From Rhizobium sp. J15 (GTDB lineage Bacteria > Pseudomonadota > Alphaproteobacteria > Rhizobiales > Rhizobiaceae): 64,000 bases of DNA. Where the stretch lies: assembly GCF_002531825.1 (NCBI RefSeq), contig NZ_NWSX01000028.1:1-64000 (forward strand), read 5' to 3'. The position numbers and the translations under genes are program-made. Shown here one piece after another: positions 1-7,764 of the stretch. The notes beneath the pieces are model-generated. The model was given only the letters and a program-made list of their open reading frames with translations, was not told the origin of the DNA and made no database searches. How positions within the stretch are numbered: the stretch's first letter is position 1; every line of letters begins with the position of its first letter.

Positions 1-28
1 CAGAGGTGGGGGCATAGGGTTTGGTCAT
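1..28 (-). CDS. Start of an unidentified leftward gene (partial)
   Basis: An ATG at 28-26 on the minus strand begins MTKPYAPTS and leaves the window. A good ribosome binding site (GAAAGGAC, plus-strand positions 36-43) sits seven bases upstream. The same frame stays open upstream to about position 346, with another ATG at 298, but that longer version lacks a ribosome binding site and is an improbable Pro/Ser-rich sequence. I therefore prefer the start at 28. The product cannot be recognised from nine residues. The three promoter-like repeats at 396-700 point toward it, so it may belong to a phage-like element lying to the left. Confidence 0.4.
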
Positions 29-395
29 GGGGTTCGTCCTTTCAGTGACGGTGGGTGTGTGCTCCCAAGGAGGGAGCCGAGAGGGGCTCCGGGGCGACAT
101 GCTCCCAGAGGTAGCCCCTATATTGGGGTTCGGCATGATGCTGGTGGGTGACTGAGCAGCCCTAGGACTGATGATATCTCGGAGGTAGGGCTTCAGTGTG
201 GGCTTGGGGTAGCTCGGGGTTGGCTCGATGGGGCCTAGCAGGGATATGGTCCTATACCCTCGCCCTGACCCTCGAAGGTGTCCCCCTTGGGAGTCCATGG
301 GGTAGGCTACTAGGCTGCTCAAGGCGGGACTTAGAGGTAGACCTCACAGGGACTATGGTGAGAAAGGGTCTAATCCCATATAGGTAAACCTAGAG

Positions 396-430
396 GCTCC
401 CCCTTCTTATAGTCCGTCCTATTTATCCTT
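396..430 (-). repeat. Promoter-like direct repeat, copy 1
   Basis: On the minus strand this reads AAATAG, six variable bases, ACTATAAGAAGGGGG. The pattern is shared with copies 2 and 3: AAWTAG-N6-less-conserved spacer-CTATAWGAAGRGG. The right part resembles promoters of single-subunit phage RNA polymerases; SP6 has ATTTAGGTGACACTATA followed by GAAG. Over those 17 bases this copy matches 11 by eye. TAG and CTA also form a dyad, so a protein-binding site is an alternative. Confidence 0.4.
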
Positions 431-589
431 TTTGGATATGCAAGCTTTCAGCACAACCAAAAGGATAATCCAAACGGAGGAGCGAATAACTCCCCCGTAA
501 GGACTACTAGTTTGGCTTAGCGAGACTGAGGCCGCGCAAAGAGCCACTTTTCCGCGATTGCTCCCGAGGGCAGAGGTAGGCCTGAAGCT

Positions 590-622
590 GGCCCCCTTCA
601 TATAGTCAGCACTAATTTGCGG
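590..622 (-). repeat. Promoter-like direct repeat, copy 2
   Basis: On the minus strand the core is AATTAGTGCTGACTATA followed by TGAAGGGGG. It matches the 17-base SP6 promoter core at 11 positions by my count and keeps the purine-rich start. It shares AAWTAG and CTATAWGAAG with copies 1 and 3, while the central bases differ. It lies about 190 bases from copy 1. Confidence 0.4.
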
Positions 623-667
623 ACTTGCCTCGGGGACAACTTTGCGCATCCTAAGGGCTGACCCGGA

Positions 668-700
668 GCTTCCTCTTCATATAGTGGGTGCTAATTATTT
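668..700 (-). repeat. Promoter-like direct repeat, copy 3
   Basis: On the minus strand the core is AATTAGCACCCACTATA followed by TGAAGAGGAAG. It is the best of the three to the SP6 core (12 of 17 by eye) and lies about 80 bases from copy 2. All three copies face the same way, toward the left edge and away from the recombinase start. Confidence 0.4.
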
Positions 701-795
701 CCGGCCAATTCATTCCTGGAATGGGCAGCCTCGCGAAAAATCTTACCGCTAAGACCCCTGTGCAGTTGGCCGCCGGGAGCGGCCCTGATGGCGGC

Positions 796-1626
796 CTACG
801 CGGACGCCAAGCGCTCCCTAAGCCGGATCACACTTTGAGCTGTCCATTGGCCCCCGCGAGGTGATCGGAAGCCCCTGGCGTTCAACTCCCCGGCCAGCCT
901 CCGGGCGGACATTGCTGATGAGGGGTCTATATCGTTTAGGACTTCGCGGAACTCCTCGGCCCGCTCCTGAGCGCCCGCCTTCACAGTCGCCACTGCCGCC
1001 CCGTTGCCGATCCCCTTGAGGCACGCCGCGCCATTCGGGTTCCCCAAGCGCAAGGGCCGCGTGGTGCCGTCTTCGAGCCGCCTTACCGGCTCTTGCCCCA
1101 GCGCTTCCAGTTGCGCCCGCTCGCGAGCCAAGGCCTCACGCTTGACCCCGAGGGCCGCCTTGGTGCGGGCCTGTATCATCTTCCGCTCATGCTCAGCCAC
1201 CAACGCCAGAACCCCAATCGTTAGGTCGCACGCATCCGGCATATCCGCAGCAACGAACTTTGCGCCGCTGTCCCGCAGAGCCAGCAAGAAGGCGGCATTG
1301 CGGCTGAGGCGGTCGAGCTTGGCGATGATGAGCGTTGCCTTGGCGTGCTTGGCGTGCCTGAGCGCCGCCTGAAGCTGGGGCCGATTGTTCGCCTTGCCGC
1401 TCTCGACCTCGACGTATTCACAAAGGTGATCTGCGGGGCCAAGGGAGCCCGCTGAGCGGCTTCGGATGTAGGCGGCGACTGCTTCGCGCTGGGCGTCGAG
1501 CCCGAGTCCTGAGGCTCCCTGACGGGCTGTAGAGACGCGGAGATACGAGACGTAACGCGGCTGGCTTTCGGGCTGCCCTTTGGCCGGGGCAATGTTGGCG
1601 GGGATTGAAGCTGCTGAGCGTGACAT
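796..1626 (-). CDS. Small serine recombinase (resolvase/invertase family)
   Basis: A 276-residue protein with an N-terminal resolvase-type catalytic domain. The nucleophile motif YLRVSTARQG lies near residues 28-37, so Ser33 or a neighbour is the presumed attacking serine. AKLDRLSRN near 102-110 supplies the conserved arginines, and the region near 150 (AEHERKMIQARTKAAL) fits the long helix of the family. The C-terminal part (GELNARGFRSPRGGQWTAQSVIRLRERL) resembles the helical DNA-binding segment of recombinases. It is too short for a large serine integrase, so resolution or inversion, or DNA mobility of a small element, is more likely. It is divergent from the Abi-like gene at 1802. No target site was recognised, although the downstream repeats at 396-700 are candidates. 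Confidence 0.85.
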   Translation of the reverse strand: MSRSAASIPANIAPAKGQPESQPRYVSYLRVSTARQGASGLGLDAQREAVAAYIRSRSAGSLGPADHLCEYVEVESGKANNRPQLQAALRHAKHAKATLIIAKLDRLSRNAAFLLALRDSGAKFVAADMPDACDLTIGVLALVAEHERKMIQARTKAALGVKREALARERAQLEALGQEPVRRLEDGTTRPLRLGNPNGAACLKGIGNGAAVATVKAGAQERAEEFREVLNDIDPSSAMSARRLAGELNARGFRSPRGGQWTAQSVIRLRERLASA

Positions 1627-1801
1627 GGCGGGCTAGACCTTCATCGTTGATCTATTCCCAAATAGTGTAACGACTGTTAGGCAGTTTGTGAAGGGGAGGC
1701 GACAGATTCGTTTGTCCTGTCAATCGACATATACGTTGATAGACGCCAGCGCTCGAATGTGGCCGAATGTTCCACAATCCAGCGACCGAAAGGCGATTCG
1801 A

Positions 1802-2737
1802 ATGGCCGTGTATGAGTTATACTCAAAGAGGCAGCAGCGGCTTAGCGGTGCCGAGCCCGATGTTTATCGATATGACGTTATACCGCAGAAGCTGCGCGTC
1901 CAGATCATTCATATCCTCGACAAAGCTTTAGGAAGTAGGGAGGACGCAGATAGCAGTCGTGGCCGAATAGAGCATACATATCGTCTAATCGTATCGACAA
2001 TACGGCAGGAACTTGGCGTGTTTCGTCTGCCACCAGCAAGCAGAGAAGGGAACCCGTATACGGAATTGCGAGATTTTTTCCTTGGTGCTACAGAGGCTGA
2101 GACTTGCCTAGATGTAATTGAGCTTGCGTTCCGAGCTATTGATCGCCTAACCCGCACAATCGATTATTCAAATACCAGGGGCTATAACGAGCGCGCCGAT
2201 GAAGCGATTGACGACCTCAACATCAGGTTCAAACAGAATGCGGTCGGATATCAATACATCGATGGGGAAATCGTCCGGGTAGACTCGGAGCTGATACACG
2301 CTGAGGCCGTGAAGCCCGCCTTGCGCCTCTTGAACACCAAGGAATACGCTGGCCCGCATCAGGAGTTCCTGAGCGCCTATGAGCATTACCGCGAGGGCAA
2401 GAACAAGGAGGCCCTGAACGACTGCCTCAAGGCTTTCGAGAGCACCATGAAGGCCATCTGCGACAAGAGGGGCTGGACCTACAAGCCGGGAGACACAGCC
2501 AAGGCGTTGATAGATGTCCTATATGCCGAAGGCCTCGTGCCGCCCTTTTGGCAGACCCATTTCGGCGCTTTACGTGCCTTACTGGAAAGCAGCATTCCCA
2601 CTGGCCGGAACAAGCAGAGCGGACACGGGCAAGGAGCAACTCCCACCGCCGTCCCCGACCATATGGCCGCCTACATGCTGCACATGACGGCCTCGACGCT
2701 CGTCTTCCTGACTACTGCGGAGCAGAGCCTACCTTGA
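1802..2737 (+). CDS. AbiJ/Abi_C-type protein with a HEPN RNase motif
   Basis: A 311-residue protein. I start it at 1802 (MAVYELYSKRQQRL) because that opening is typical of the AbiJ N-terminal domain (STM4504/CBY_0614-type proteins); an upstream ATG at 1688 would add an unconvincing 38 residues. The N-terminal half matches that domain type. The C-terminal half, from about residue 185, looks like the Abi_C domain: AYEHYREGKNKEALNDCLKA, then RNKQSGHGQG. Residues 269-275 (RNKQSGH) fit the R-x4-6-H active site of HEPN ribonucleases. The inferred role is abortive infection by cleaving RNA. Its base composition is lower in GC than the chromosome in the first half. It lies between a recombinase and a membrane protein, which suits a small defence islet. 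Confidence 0.7.
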   Translation: MAVYELYSKRQQRLSGAEPDVYRYDVIPQKLRVQIIHILDKALGSREDADSSRGRIEHTYRLIVSTIRQELGVFRLPPASREGNPYTELRDFFLGATEAETCLDVIELAFRAIDRLTRTIDYSNTRGYNERADEAIDDLNIRFKQNAVGYQYIDGEIVRVDSELIHAEAVKPALRLLNTKEYAGPHQEFLSAYEHYREGKNKEALNDCLKAFESTMKAICDKRGWTYKPGDTAKALIDVLYAEGLVPPFWQTHFGALRALLESSIPTGRNKQSGHGQGATPTAVPDHMAAYMLHMTASTLVFLTTAEQSLP

Positions 2738-2935
2738 GGTAAAAGCTGGGAGGGGTGTGACCTGCTTCAATTGATCGGGTCCCATCGGGGGGCGGCATGG
2801 GGGGAATCGCCGGACAACTGGCACGTAGGTGACCTCTCAAATATGTGACCCCCAAATTTTACTAGGAAGGTGCTGCCGTGGCTGGGCTTAGGGGCATCGC
2901 AAGAAGCAGCTTGTTGTGAGGGTCTGAGAGGGCAA

Positions 2936-3637
2936 ATGGTCGATCATCTAGAGGTGCTTAAACCCCTGAAGGGGGCGTTCGTGGTCACAGAGGACATGCT
3001 CAGAAGGATACACGGACATCTTACTGAGGCGTTCCCCGAGGGCGTCGAGGTTGAATTTGAGTTTGGGAACTCCCGCGCCATCAAATCTCAAGACCTTAAC
3101 GCGATGCTCGCCGATAGCTCGTTGTCAAACTTTGCGCTTAAACGGATAGTTTTCACGGGGCGCAATGCGGCGAACGACCAGAGCTTTGCTCAGGTGCTGA
3201 TGGATGCTGACCGAGGCCGCGCCATATACATATCAATAACAGGAACCCGCCAGTTTGTACTCGGGCTCGAAGATAGCTTAACGAGTGAGATCAACTACGG
3301 CCGTCTGCCGTACGGATGGCTCAACACAGCCACTTGGCCGCCCGTTAGTGCGAACATTGCGATCAACGTTATCAGCCTGATGATTGCGGTGTCGTACCTT
3401 GTCGCCTATAACTGGTTCACCTGGCTAGCTCAGTATGTGTCATTTAAAGTGTTGATTGCGGTGATGTTCTTTTTTCCTCTGGTGGGGTTGATCGGCCCCT
3501 ACATCGCCCCTTCAGTTGCTTTTAGCGTAGGGCGCGGGGGACAAGATTACCGAAGAAGACGAACAATCATCAGCATCATCTTTGGCGCGATAGGCCTCGG
3601 CATCCTCGTGAACATTTTCAGCAGCGCTATCTCTTAG
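2936..3637 (+). CDS. Unknown membrane protein, candidate partner of the Abi-like gene
   Basis: A 233-residue protein of no family I recognise. I start it at 2936 (MVDHLEVLKPL) because GAGAGGG lies just upstream; an in-frame ATG at 2870 would add 22 poor residues. Residues 1-135 look soluble and mixed alpha/beta. About three membrane helices follow, near residues 145-165, 172-192 and 212-230, with an arginine-rich loop (GRGGQDYRRRRT) before the last one. A soluble sensor followed by membrane helices is a layout seen in several phage-defence effectors, but this is inference only. It is co-directional with the HEPN-like gene, 198 bases downstream. Confidence 0.6.
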   Translation: MVDHLEVLKPLKGAFVVTEDMLRRIHGHLTEAFPEGVEVEFEFGNSRAIKSQDLNAMLADSSLSNFALKRIVFTGRNAANDQSFAQVLMDADRGRAIYISITGTRQFVLGLEDSLTSEINYGRLPYGWLNTATWPPVSANIAINVISLMIAVSYLVAYNWFTWLAQYVSFKVLIAVMFFFPLVGLIGPYIAPSVAFSVGRGGQDYRRRRTIISIIFGAIGLGILVNIFSSAIS

Positions 3638-3920
3638 AGCGTGCCTTTGGTCGAGAAGTTTAAACATTGCTCTTTTGGCGATGTGTGGTACACAAGCTTC
3701 GAACGGCTCGGGGATATATCAAGGATATTCAGTGCTTTACGGCTGCGTGCGGCGTTTCTCTTCGGGTGCGCCATTTCTCTTCCCAGTCTGATTTCCAAGT
3801 TCTCGCGGTATTCCGCGCGCAAGGCTGCTTTTATGACCCGATCGAGCAAGAGCTATGCCGCCGGTTGCGATCTGCTGCTGCAACCTGTACCGTCGCTGCA
3901 TATTGCTAATTCGATATTGA
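3638..3920. other. Junction between island and chromosome, no gene seen
   Basis: Open frames overlap on both strands here, but none has a recognisable product or a convincing ribosome binding site. Composition changes from island-like to chromosome-like across this stretch, so the right boundary of the element may lie here. I found no tRNA and no obvious direct repeat that would mark an attachment site. Confidence 0.4.
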
Positions 3921-4391
3921 ATGATGATCAGTTTTCTCCGTATCTTCTGCGCCCTGCTGTGGCGCTCGGTTTTGGTTTTGGCGCTTAACGCCGTGATCAC
4001 CTACTGGCTGTCTCGTCTGGCCAGCTCGCTGCTCGTGCAGACCGACCTCTTGGTGAGGCTTCGACTCTCGCTCTCGTTCCTGCCTGCTGGCATTATCTTC
4101 GCGGTGCTGGCCGCGCGGGTTGGAAATGCAGATAGCGTACTGCTCGAGAGACGATCGCCGCTGCCGCTGGCTCGATGGGGGCAGGCTTATCTTTCCCTGG
4201 CAGGATGCGCGTTCCTGATCGTGGTCATCAGCTGCATTGCGGCGCTGGTCGCGCAGACCGATTTTTGGCTTGCTCTGCGCACAGTGCTTCCACTCCCCAT
4301 GTTTCTGCTTTTCTGGGTCGCAGTGTCTGTTTGGCAGGCAAGATCGCTCAGCGTTCACTCAGGGAGCGATGAGCGGTTCCCTGCAGCCTAG
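3921..4391 (+). CDS. Small four-helix membrane protein, unknown function
   Basis: A 156-residue, strongly hydrophobic protein. I see about four membrane helices, near residues 8-30, 48-68, 88-112 and 118-140, separated by short loops rich in Arg and Ser. The first two codons are both ATG and no strong ribosome binding site is visible, so the exact start is open. A frame of similar length exists on the other strand, but it encodes a charged low-complexity sequence and I treat it as a shadow. No known family is recognised. Confidence 0.55.
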   Translation: MMISFLRIFCALLWRSVLVLALNAVITYWLSRLASSLLVQTDLLVRLRLSLSFLPAGIIFAVLAARVGNADSVLLERRSPLPLARWGQAYLSLAGCAFLIVVISCIAALVAQTDFWLALRTVLPLPMFLLFWVAVSVWQARSLSVHSGSDERFPAA

Positions 4392-4460
4392 TTTCGCGCA
4401 ACCTTCCTGGTGTATCCGCAGGCCTGATGATCTTTGAGGCGCTTTCGGCCGGAGGAATGC

Positions 4461-4781
4461 ATGGCGGTGAGAATTTTTCGGGTTCTGGGCGTCGCGGCGA
4501 TGATGGCGGCTCTTGCTGGCTGCATCGATCGCGCCAACGAGCCCGTGCTCCTGGCCATCGGCGTGCCGGTCAATCCGCCCGGCGTCGCGCACAGCATTTG
4601 CATGACCGACGGCAATGCCATGTATGGCGAGGCGAAGAGGCAATATGAGCTGCGCGCGCAGCTGACCGGCTATGCTCAGGCTGACGCGCTGGAAGCGGAA
4701 ACGATCGCGCGCGCCGCCGCCCACAGGCAATATGTGGCCTGCATCTCCGCCCAGGGCTACCGGACATTGTACGCGAATTGA
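4461..4781 (+). CDS. Small putative lipoprotein
   Basis: A 106-residue protein starting MAVRIFRVLGVAAMMAALAGC. The LAGC at residues 18-21 is a lipobox, so the mature protein would begin with a lipidated cysteine and sit in the envelope. GGAGG directly precedes the start, which chooses this ATG over the in-frame one at 4434. The mature part has two cysteines (SICMTDGN and YVACISAQGY) that could pair. No family is recognised. It is the first of three small exported proteins in tandem. Confidence 0.65.
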   Translation: MAVRIFRVLGVAAMMAALAGCIDRANEPVLLAIGVPVNPPGVAHSICMTDGNAMYGEAKRQYELRAQLTGYAQADALEAETIARAAAHRQYVACISAQGYRTLYAN

Positions 4782-4971
4782 GAATAGAGAATTCGCGTTT
4801 CCTTGCCGCACTGCTTGAGCTCCTGCTTCCGATCGCGACTTTTCACGTTTTTGGGCGATGAAATCACGCCGGATCGCCTGCAATCACGAGTTTTGGAAAC
4901 TGTGCGTGAGCGCGGAACTCCTGATGGCGGGAGGGCATTTTTCCGGGATAAATCCAGAAGGAGGATTTATC

Positions 4972-5343
4972 ATGAAGATGTTCAATCTCGTTCCCTCCAC
5001 CGTCGCGCTTGGCACGCTTCTCGCTCTTGCGTCGATCCCCCCAGCTCAGGCAGCGCCAGCGCAGACGGCTTGGCCGTCTGGTGTCTCCTATGTGAAAACG
5101 GTGCAATTCAAGCCACATGCCGGCACCTGGCACGGCTATCAAGGCTTCCGCACCGAGCACCCCGGCACCCGCCGCCGCTCCGACGGCTACTGGTATCCGC
5201 TTGCCGCGTTCGGCGTCGAGGCCGGCACCACGGGCTCCATTATCCGTCAGCCGGTGAACAGGCCGGCGCCTGCGCCAATGTGCAACCCTACGTTTTCGGG
5301 ATCGATCGGTCCCGGCAGCATGCCCTGCGATAACGGCTATTGA
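4972..5343 (+). CDS. Small secreted protein
   Basis: A 123-residue protein with a clear Sec signal peptide (hydrophobic stretch TVALGTLLALASI, cleavage near PAQAAPAQ). The start at 4972 follows a strong GAAGGAGG. The mature protein has SDGYWYPLAAFG near residue 75, recalling the BA14K-type small exported proteins of rhizobia and brucellae, but the match is too slight to assign it. The end carries two cysteines (MCNPTF and MPCDNGY), an architecture shared with the next gene. A strong terminator follows directly. Confidence 0.65.
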   Translation: MKMFNLVPSTVALGTLLALASIPPAQAAPAQTAWPSGVSYVKTVQFKPHAGTWHGYQGFRTEHPGTRRRSDGYWYPLAAFGVEAGTTGSIIRQPVNRPAPAPMCNPTFSGSIGPGSMPCDNGY

Positions 5344-5358
5344 GCCGGCAAATGAAAG

Positions 5359-5381
5359 AGGCGGCGACGAGCCGCCTTTTT
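5359..5381 (+). terminator. Rho-independent terminator
   Basis: AGGCGGC (5359-5365) and GCCGCCT (5371-5377) form a perfect seven-base stem with a five-base loop and are followed by a T run. It lies 15 bases after the stop of the secreted-protein gene. Confidence 0.9.
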
Positions 5382-5497
5382 CATCGCCGGAGCGCTGCTC
5401 ACATGTTTGTGACCTCCCTTGCGGCGCCGTGGAATGTGACAGATCCGCTCCCTAACTCGTCGGCGTAAATTCGCTACATCCTCCCAAGGAGACGACA

Positions 5498-5803
5498 ATG
5501 ACCACTATCTTCAAGAGCGACCTGGCGGCTGTTGCCTTTGGCGCGATCCTCGGCCTTTCGGCTTTCTCGGCCGGGGCGGCCCCCCTTCAGTCGAGTGCTG
5601 TCGAGCAGCCTGCCGTCGAGCGTCCGGCTGCCCGCGCCGAAACCAGGACGCAGCATGACAGAAGCACGACGGGTTCGATCGGCCAGCGCGCTTCGGAAAC
5701 CAGGGGCTCGTCTATGCCTTACATGATGAACCCGAAGAAGCCGCTGAACATGGATTGCAAGCTCGGCTTCAACCCGACGAGCAGCTCCGGCTGCAACTAC
5801 TGA
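5498..5803 (+). CDS. Small secreted protein related in layout to its upstream neighbour
   Basis: A 101-residue protein with a signal peptide (AAVAFGAILGLSAFSAGAAP) and a good ribosome binding site (AAGGAG). The mature part is rich in Ala, Pro, Glu and Arg, then has DRSTTGSIG and ends PLNMDCKLGFNPTSSSGCNY. The TGSI motif and the closing pair of cysteines are also present in the gene at 4972, so the two may be distant paralogues. The function is unknown; an envelope or periplasmic role is inferred only from the signal peptide. Confidence 0.65.
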   Translation: MTTIFKSDLAAVAFGAILGLSAFSAGAAPLQSSAVEQPAVERPAARAETRTQHDRSTTGSIGQRASETRGSSMPYMMNPKKPLNMDCKLGFNPTSSSGCNY

Positions 5804-5823
5804 GGACGCAGCGGCCTTCGCGA

Positions 5824-5848
5824 AAGGCGGTCTCAGGACCGCCTTTTT
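5824..5848. terminator. Terminator hairpin shared with the end of a convergent gene
   Basis: AAGGCGGTC (5824-5832) and GACCGCCTT (5837-5845) form a nine-base stem with a TCAG loop and a T run on the plus strand. The loop contains the reverse complement of the stop codon of the minus-strand dehydrogenase, so the last codons of that gene form one arm. Confidence 0.85.
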
Positions 5849-6804
5849 CGCTCGGCCTGGGCTGGAAATTCAAGGTCCAGGCGAACACCAGTCAGCCGTT
5901 CCGAAACATCCCACAGCCTGCGCCAGACCGCCCTCTCACACCCGGCCGGAGCGATCTTCGCGAGTTTCGGCGAGCCTTTCATTTCATAAAAGCCGTCCGG
6001 ACCGTACATGACGCCGCCCTCCGCCTCGGTGGCGGTCGCTGCAAACAATGTCGGAAGCGCGCCTGCCGCCGCCGATTGCAAGGCGACAGGTCCCAAAAGC
6101 TCGCTGAGGCGCTGGATGAGGACGGGGCCTTCGCGGCCCATCCGAGGCCCGGTGCTTTGCAGGCCGGTCATCGCAAAACCCGGATGCGCGGCGTTGCTCG
6201 TAAGGTTCCAGCCTCGGCGGCGGGCGAGCTCGTCGAGCTCCAGCGCCAGCATCAGCGTCGCGAGCTTCGATTGGCAATAGGCGACCCAGGGCCGATAGCG
6301 CCGTTCCGCCTGCAGGTCGTCGAAATTGATCCTGCCGGAGCGATGTGCAAGGCTGCTGACGGTGACGACGCGCGGCGCGGGTGCGGCCAGCAGGATCGGC
6401 AGCAGCCGCAGGGTCAGCGCGAAATGCCCGAAATAATTGGCGCCGAGCTGCATCTCGAAGCCGTCTTCCGTGACGTATCGCGTCGGGATCGCCATGACGC
6501 CGGCATTGTTGATCAGGAGATCGATCCGCGGCGCGGCGGCGGCGATGCGCTCGGCGCAGTTGGCGACCGAGGCGAGACTTGCGAGATCGAGCGGCTCGAA
6601 GCTGATCTCCGCCCTTGAATGCGCGGCGCGGATCTCGGCCAGCGCCGCCGCACCCTTTTCGACATTGCGCGAGGCGATGATGACGCGGGCGCCGGCTCCG
6701 GCCAGCGCCTTGGCTGTCTCATAGCCGATGCCGCTGGTGGCGCCGGTGATCACGGCGGTACGGCCGGATTGGTCCGGTATCTGATCGGTGGTCCAACTGC
6801 TCAT
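5833..6804 (-). CDS. Short-chain dehydrogenase/reductase
   Basis: A 323-residue protein of the classical SDR superfamily. The cofactor motif TGATSGIG is near residue 20, NNAG near 98, and the catalytic Tyr-x3-Lys is in WVAYCQSKLA near 178. Its length and the QLGANYFGHFALT segment fit the retinol-dehydrogenase/WWOX-like branch, often annotated as oxidoreductase of unknown substrate. I start it at 6804 (MSSWTTDQIPDQSG), with GGGA upstream, because an earlier in-frame ATG at 6918 adds an unrelated tail. It converges on the secreted-protein gene. Confidence 0.8.
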   Translation of the reverse strand: MSSWTTDQIPDQSGRTAVITGATSGIGYETAKALAGAGARVIIASRNVEKGAAALAEIRAAHSRAEISFEPLDLASLASVANCAERIAAAAPRIDLLINNAGVMAIPTRYVTEDGFEMQLGANYFGHFALTLRLLPILLAAPAPRVVTVSSLAHRSGRINFDDLQAERRYRPWVAYCQSKLATLMLALELDELARRRGWNLTSNAAHPGFAMTGLQSTGPRMGREGPVLIQRLSELLGPVALQSAAAGALPTLFAATATEAEGGVMYGPDGFYEMKGSPKLAKIAPAGCERAVWRRLWDVSERLTGVRLDLEFPAQAERKRRS

Positions 6805-7071
6805 TTGCGTTTTCCCTATTTCGAACCTGCCCGTGGGTGTTCCGGTCGACGCCGTGCAGGGCCGCTCGGTCATTCGCCGCCTCCAAGGCACGCCGAAGAA
6901 ATATTGCGTCAAGTGCAAAAATGCAATAGATATAAAAATACATCGATTGCTTCCCGGGCGAAGTCGTGGGAAAGGTGAGCGCGAAGGGATTGTGGCGTTT
7001 GCCTTGGAATTGCCATGCTCGCCGCGATGGTCGCATTCATAGTCAATCGAATTTCAGACAGGTGGGATATC

Positions 7072-7743
7072 ATGATCGCAAAAACTGCATGCTCCGATTT
7101 CCTGCATTTTTTCCGCTCCTGGATCAGCAATCCTCTTCGCGTCGCCGCCATCGCGCCGTCGGGCGATTCTCTTGCCAGGATCATGACGAGTGAAATTGCC
7201 GCACTGGATGGGCCGATCATCGAACTCGGCCCCGGCACAGGCGTTTTCACCCGCGCGCTTCTGGGGCGCGGCGTGAGCGAAGCCGATCTGACGCTGATCG
7301 AGTACGGCCCGGAATTCATCGCGGCGCTGCAGGCTCGTTTTCCGGAAGCGCGTGTCCTGCAGATGGACGCGGCCCATCTCGCCCAGGCCGATATCTTCGA
7401 GGGCGAACCGGTCGGCGCTGTGATCAGCGGCCTGCCGCTGCTCTCCATGTCGCCGCGCAAGATCGCGTCGATCCTTGCCGGCGCCTTCACCTATATGCGG
7501 CCGGGCGGAGCCGTCTATCAGTTTACCTATGGCCCGCGCTGCCCGGTGCCGCGGCCGATCCTCGATCGCCTCGGCCTGAAGGCGGTGCGCATCGGCGGCA
7601 CGGTGCGGAATCTGCCGCCGGCCTCCGTCTACAGAATTTCGCGCCGCAAACCGCTGGAACTCTCGCGCGAGCGCTTCAGATATCGTAGCAGCGAAGCCGA
7701 GATCGAGGATATCGCCGCCTTTTCCGACCAGACGGGCGGCTGA
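7072..7743 (+). CDS. SAM-dependent methyltransferase, phospholipid N-methyltransferase-like
   Basis: A 223-residue class I methyltransferase. The SAM-binding glycine loop is IIELGPGTGVFTRALL near residue 45, followed by an acidic strand end (LTLIEYGPEF). The N-terminal FFRSWISNPLRVAAIAPSG and the later VISGLPLLSMSP resemble rhizobial Pmt enzymes, which methylate phosphatidylethanolamine toward phosphatidylcholine and are related to rRNA adenine dimethylases. Substrate assignment is by family resemblance. The start at 7072 follows GGTGG. A TetR gene begins 21 bases after the stop, so the two are probably co-transcribed. Confidence 0.7.
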   Translation: MIAKTACSDFLHFFRSWISNPLRVAAIAPSGDSLARIMTSEIAALDGPIIELGPGTGVFTRALLGRGVSEADLTLIEYGPEFIAALQARFPEARVLQMDAAHLAQADIFEGEPVGAVISGLPLLSMSPRKIASILAGAFTYMRPGGAVYQFTYGPRCPVPRPILDRLGLKAVRIGGTVRNLPPASVYRISRRKPLELSRERFRYRSSEAEIEDIAAFSDQTGG

Positions 7744-7764
7744 ACAGAATGATGCCGGGCAGGA

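Larger units (their letters stand above)
29..795. other. Non-coding left edge of a putative mobile element
   Basis: I see no convincing complete gene here. Short open frames exist on both strands (196-387 plus, 419-649 minus), but they lack good ribosome binding sites and recognisable content. The stretch carries GC-rich hairpin material, for example CCCCTATATTGGGG near 116-130 and several GCTCC/GGAGC pairs. It also carries the three related repeats listed separately. Its base composition and repetition differ from the chromosomal genes further right. Confidence 0.5.

Noticed and set aside
196-387. 63-residue plus-strand open frame at the left edge
   Set aside because: It is rich in Trp, Gly and Leu with no protein-like pattern and lies in repeat-containing DNA.
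419-649. 76-residue minus-strand open frame at the left edge
   Set aside because: It runs through one promoter-like repeat, has no ribosome binding site and no recognisable content.
3638-3920. Attachment site or tRNA at the right end of the island
   Set aside because: I looked for a tRNA and for direct repeats matching the left part of the window and found none that could be defended.
3906-4358. 150-residue open frame opposite the four-helix membrane protein
   Set aside because: Its sequence is a charged, repetitive shadow with no known features. The plus-strand frame has clear membrane helices.
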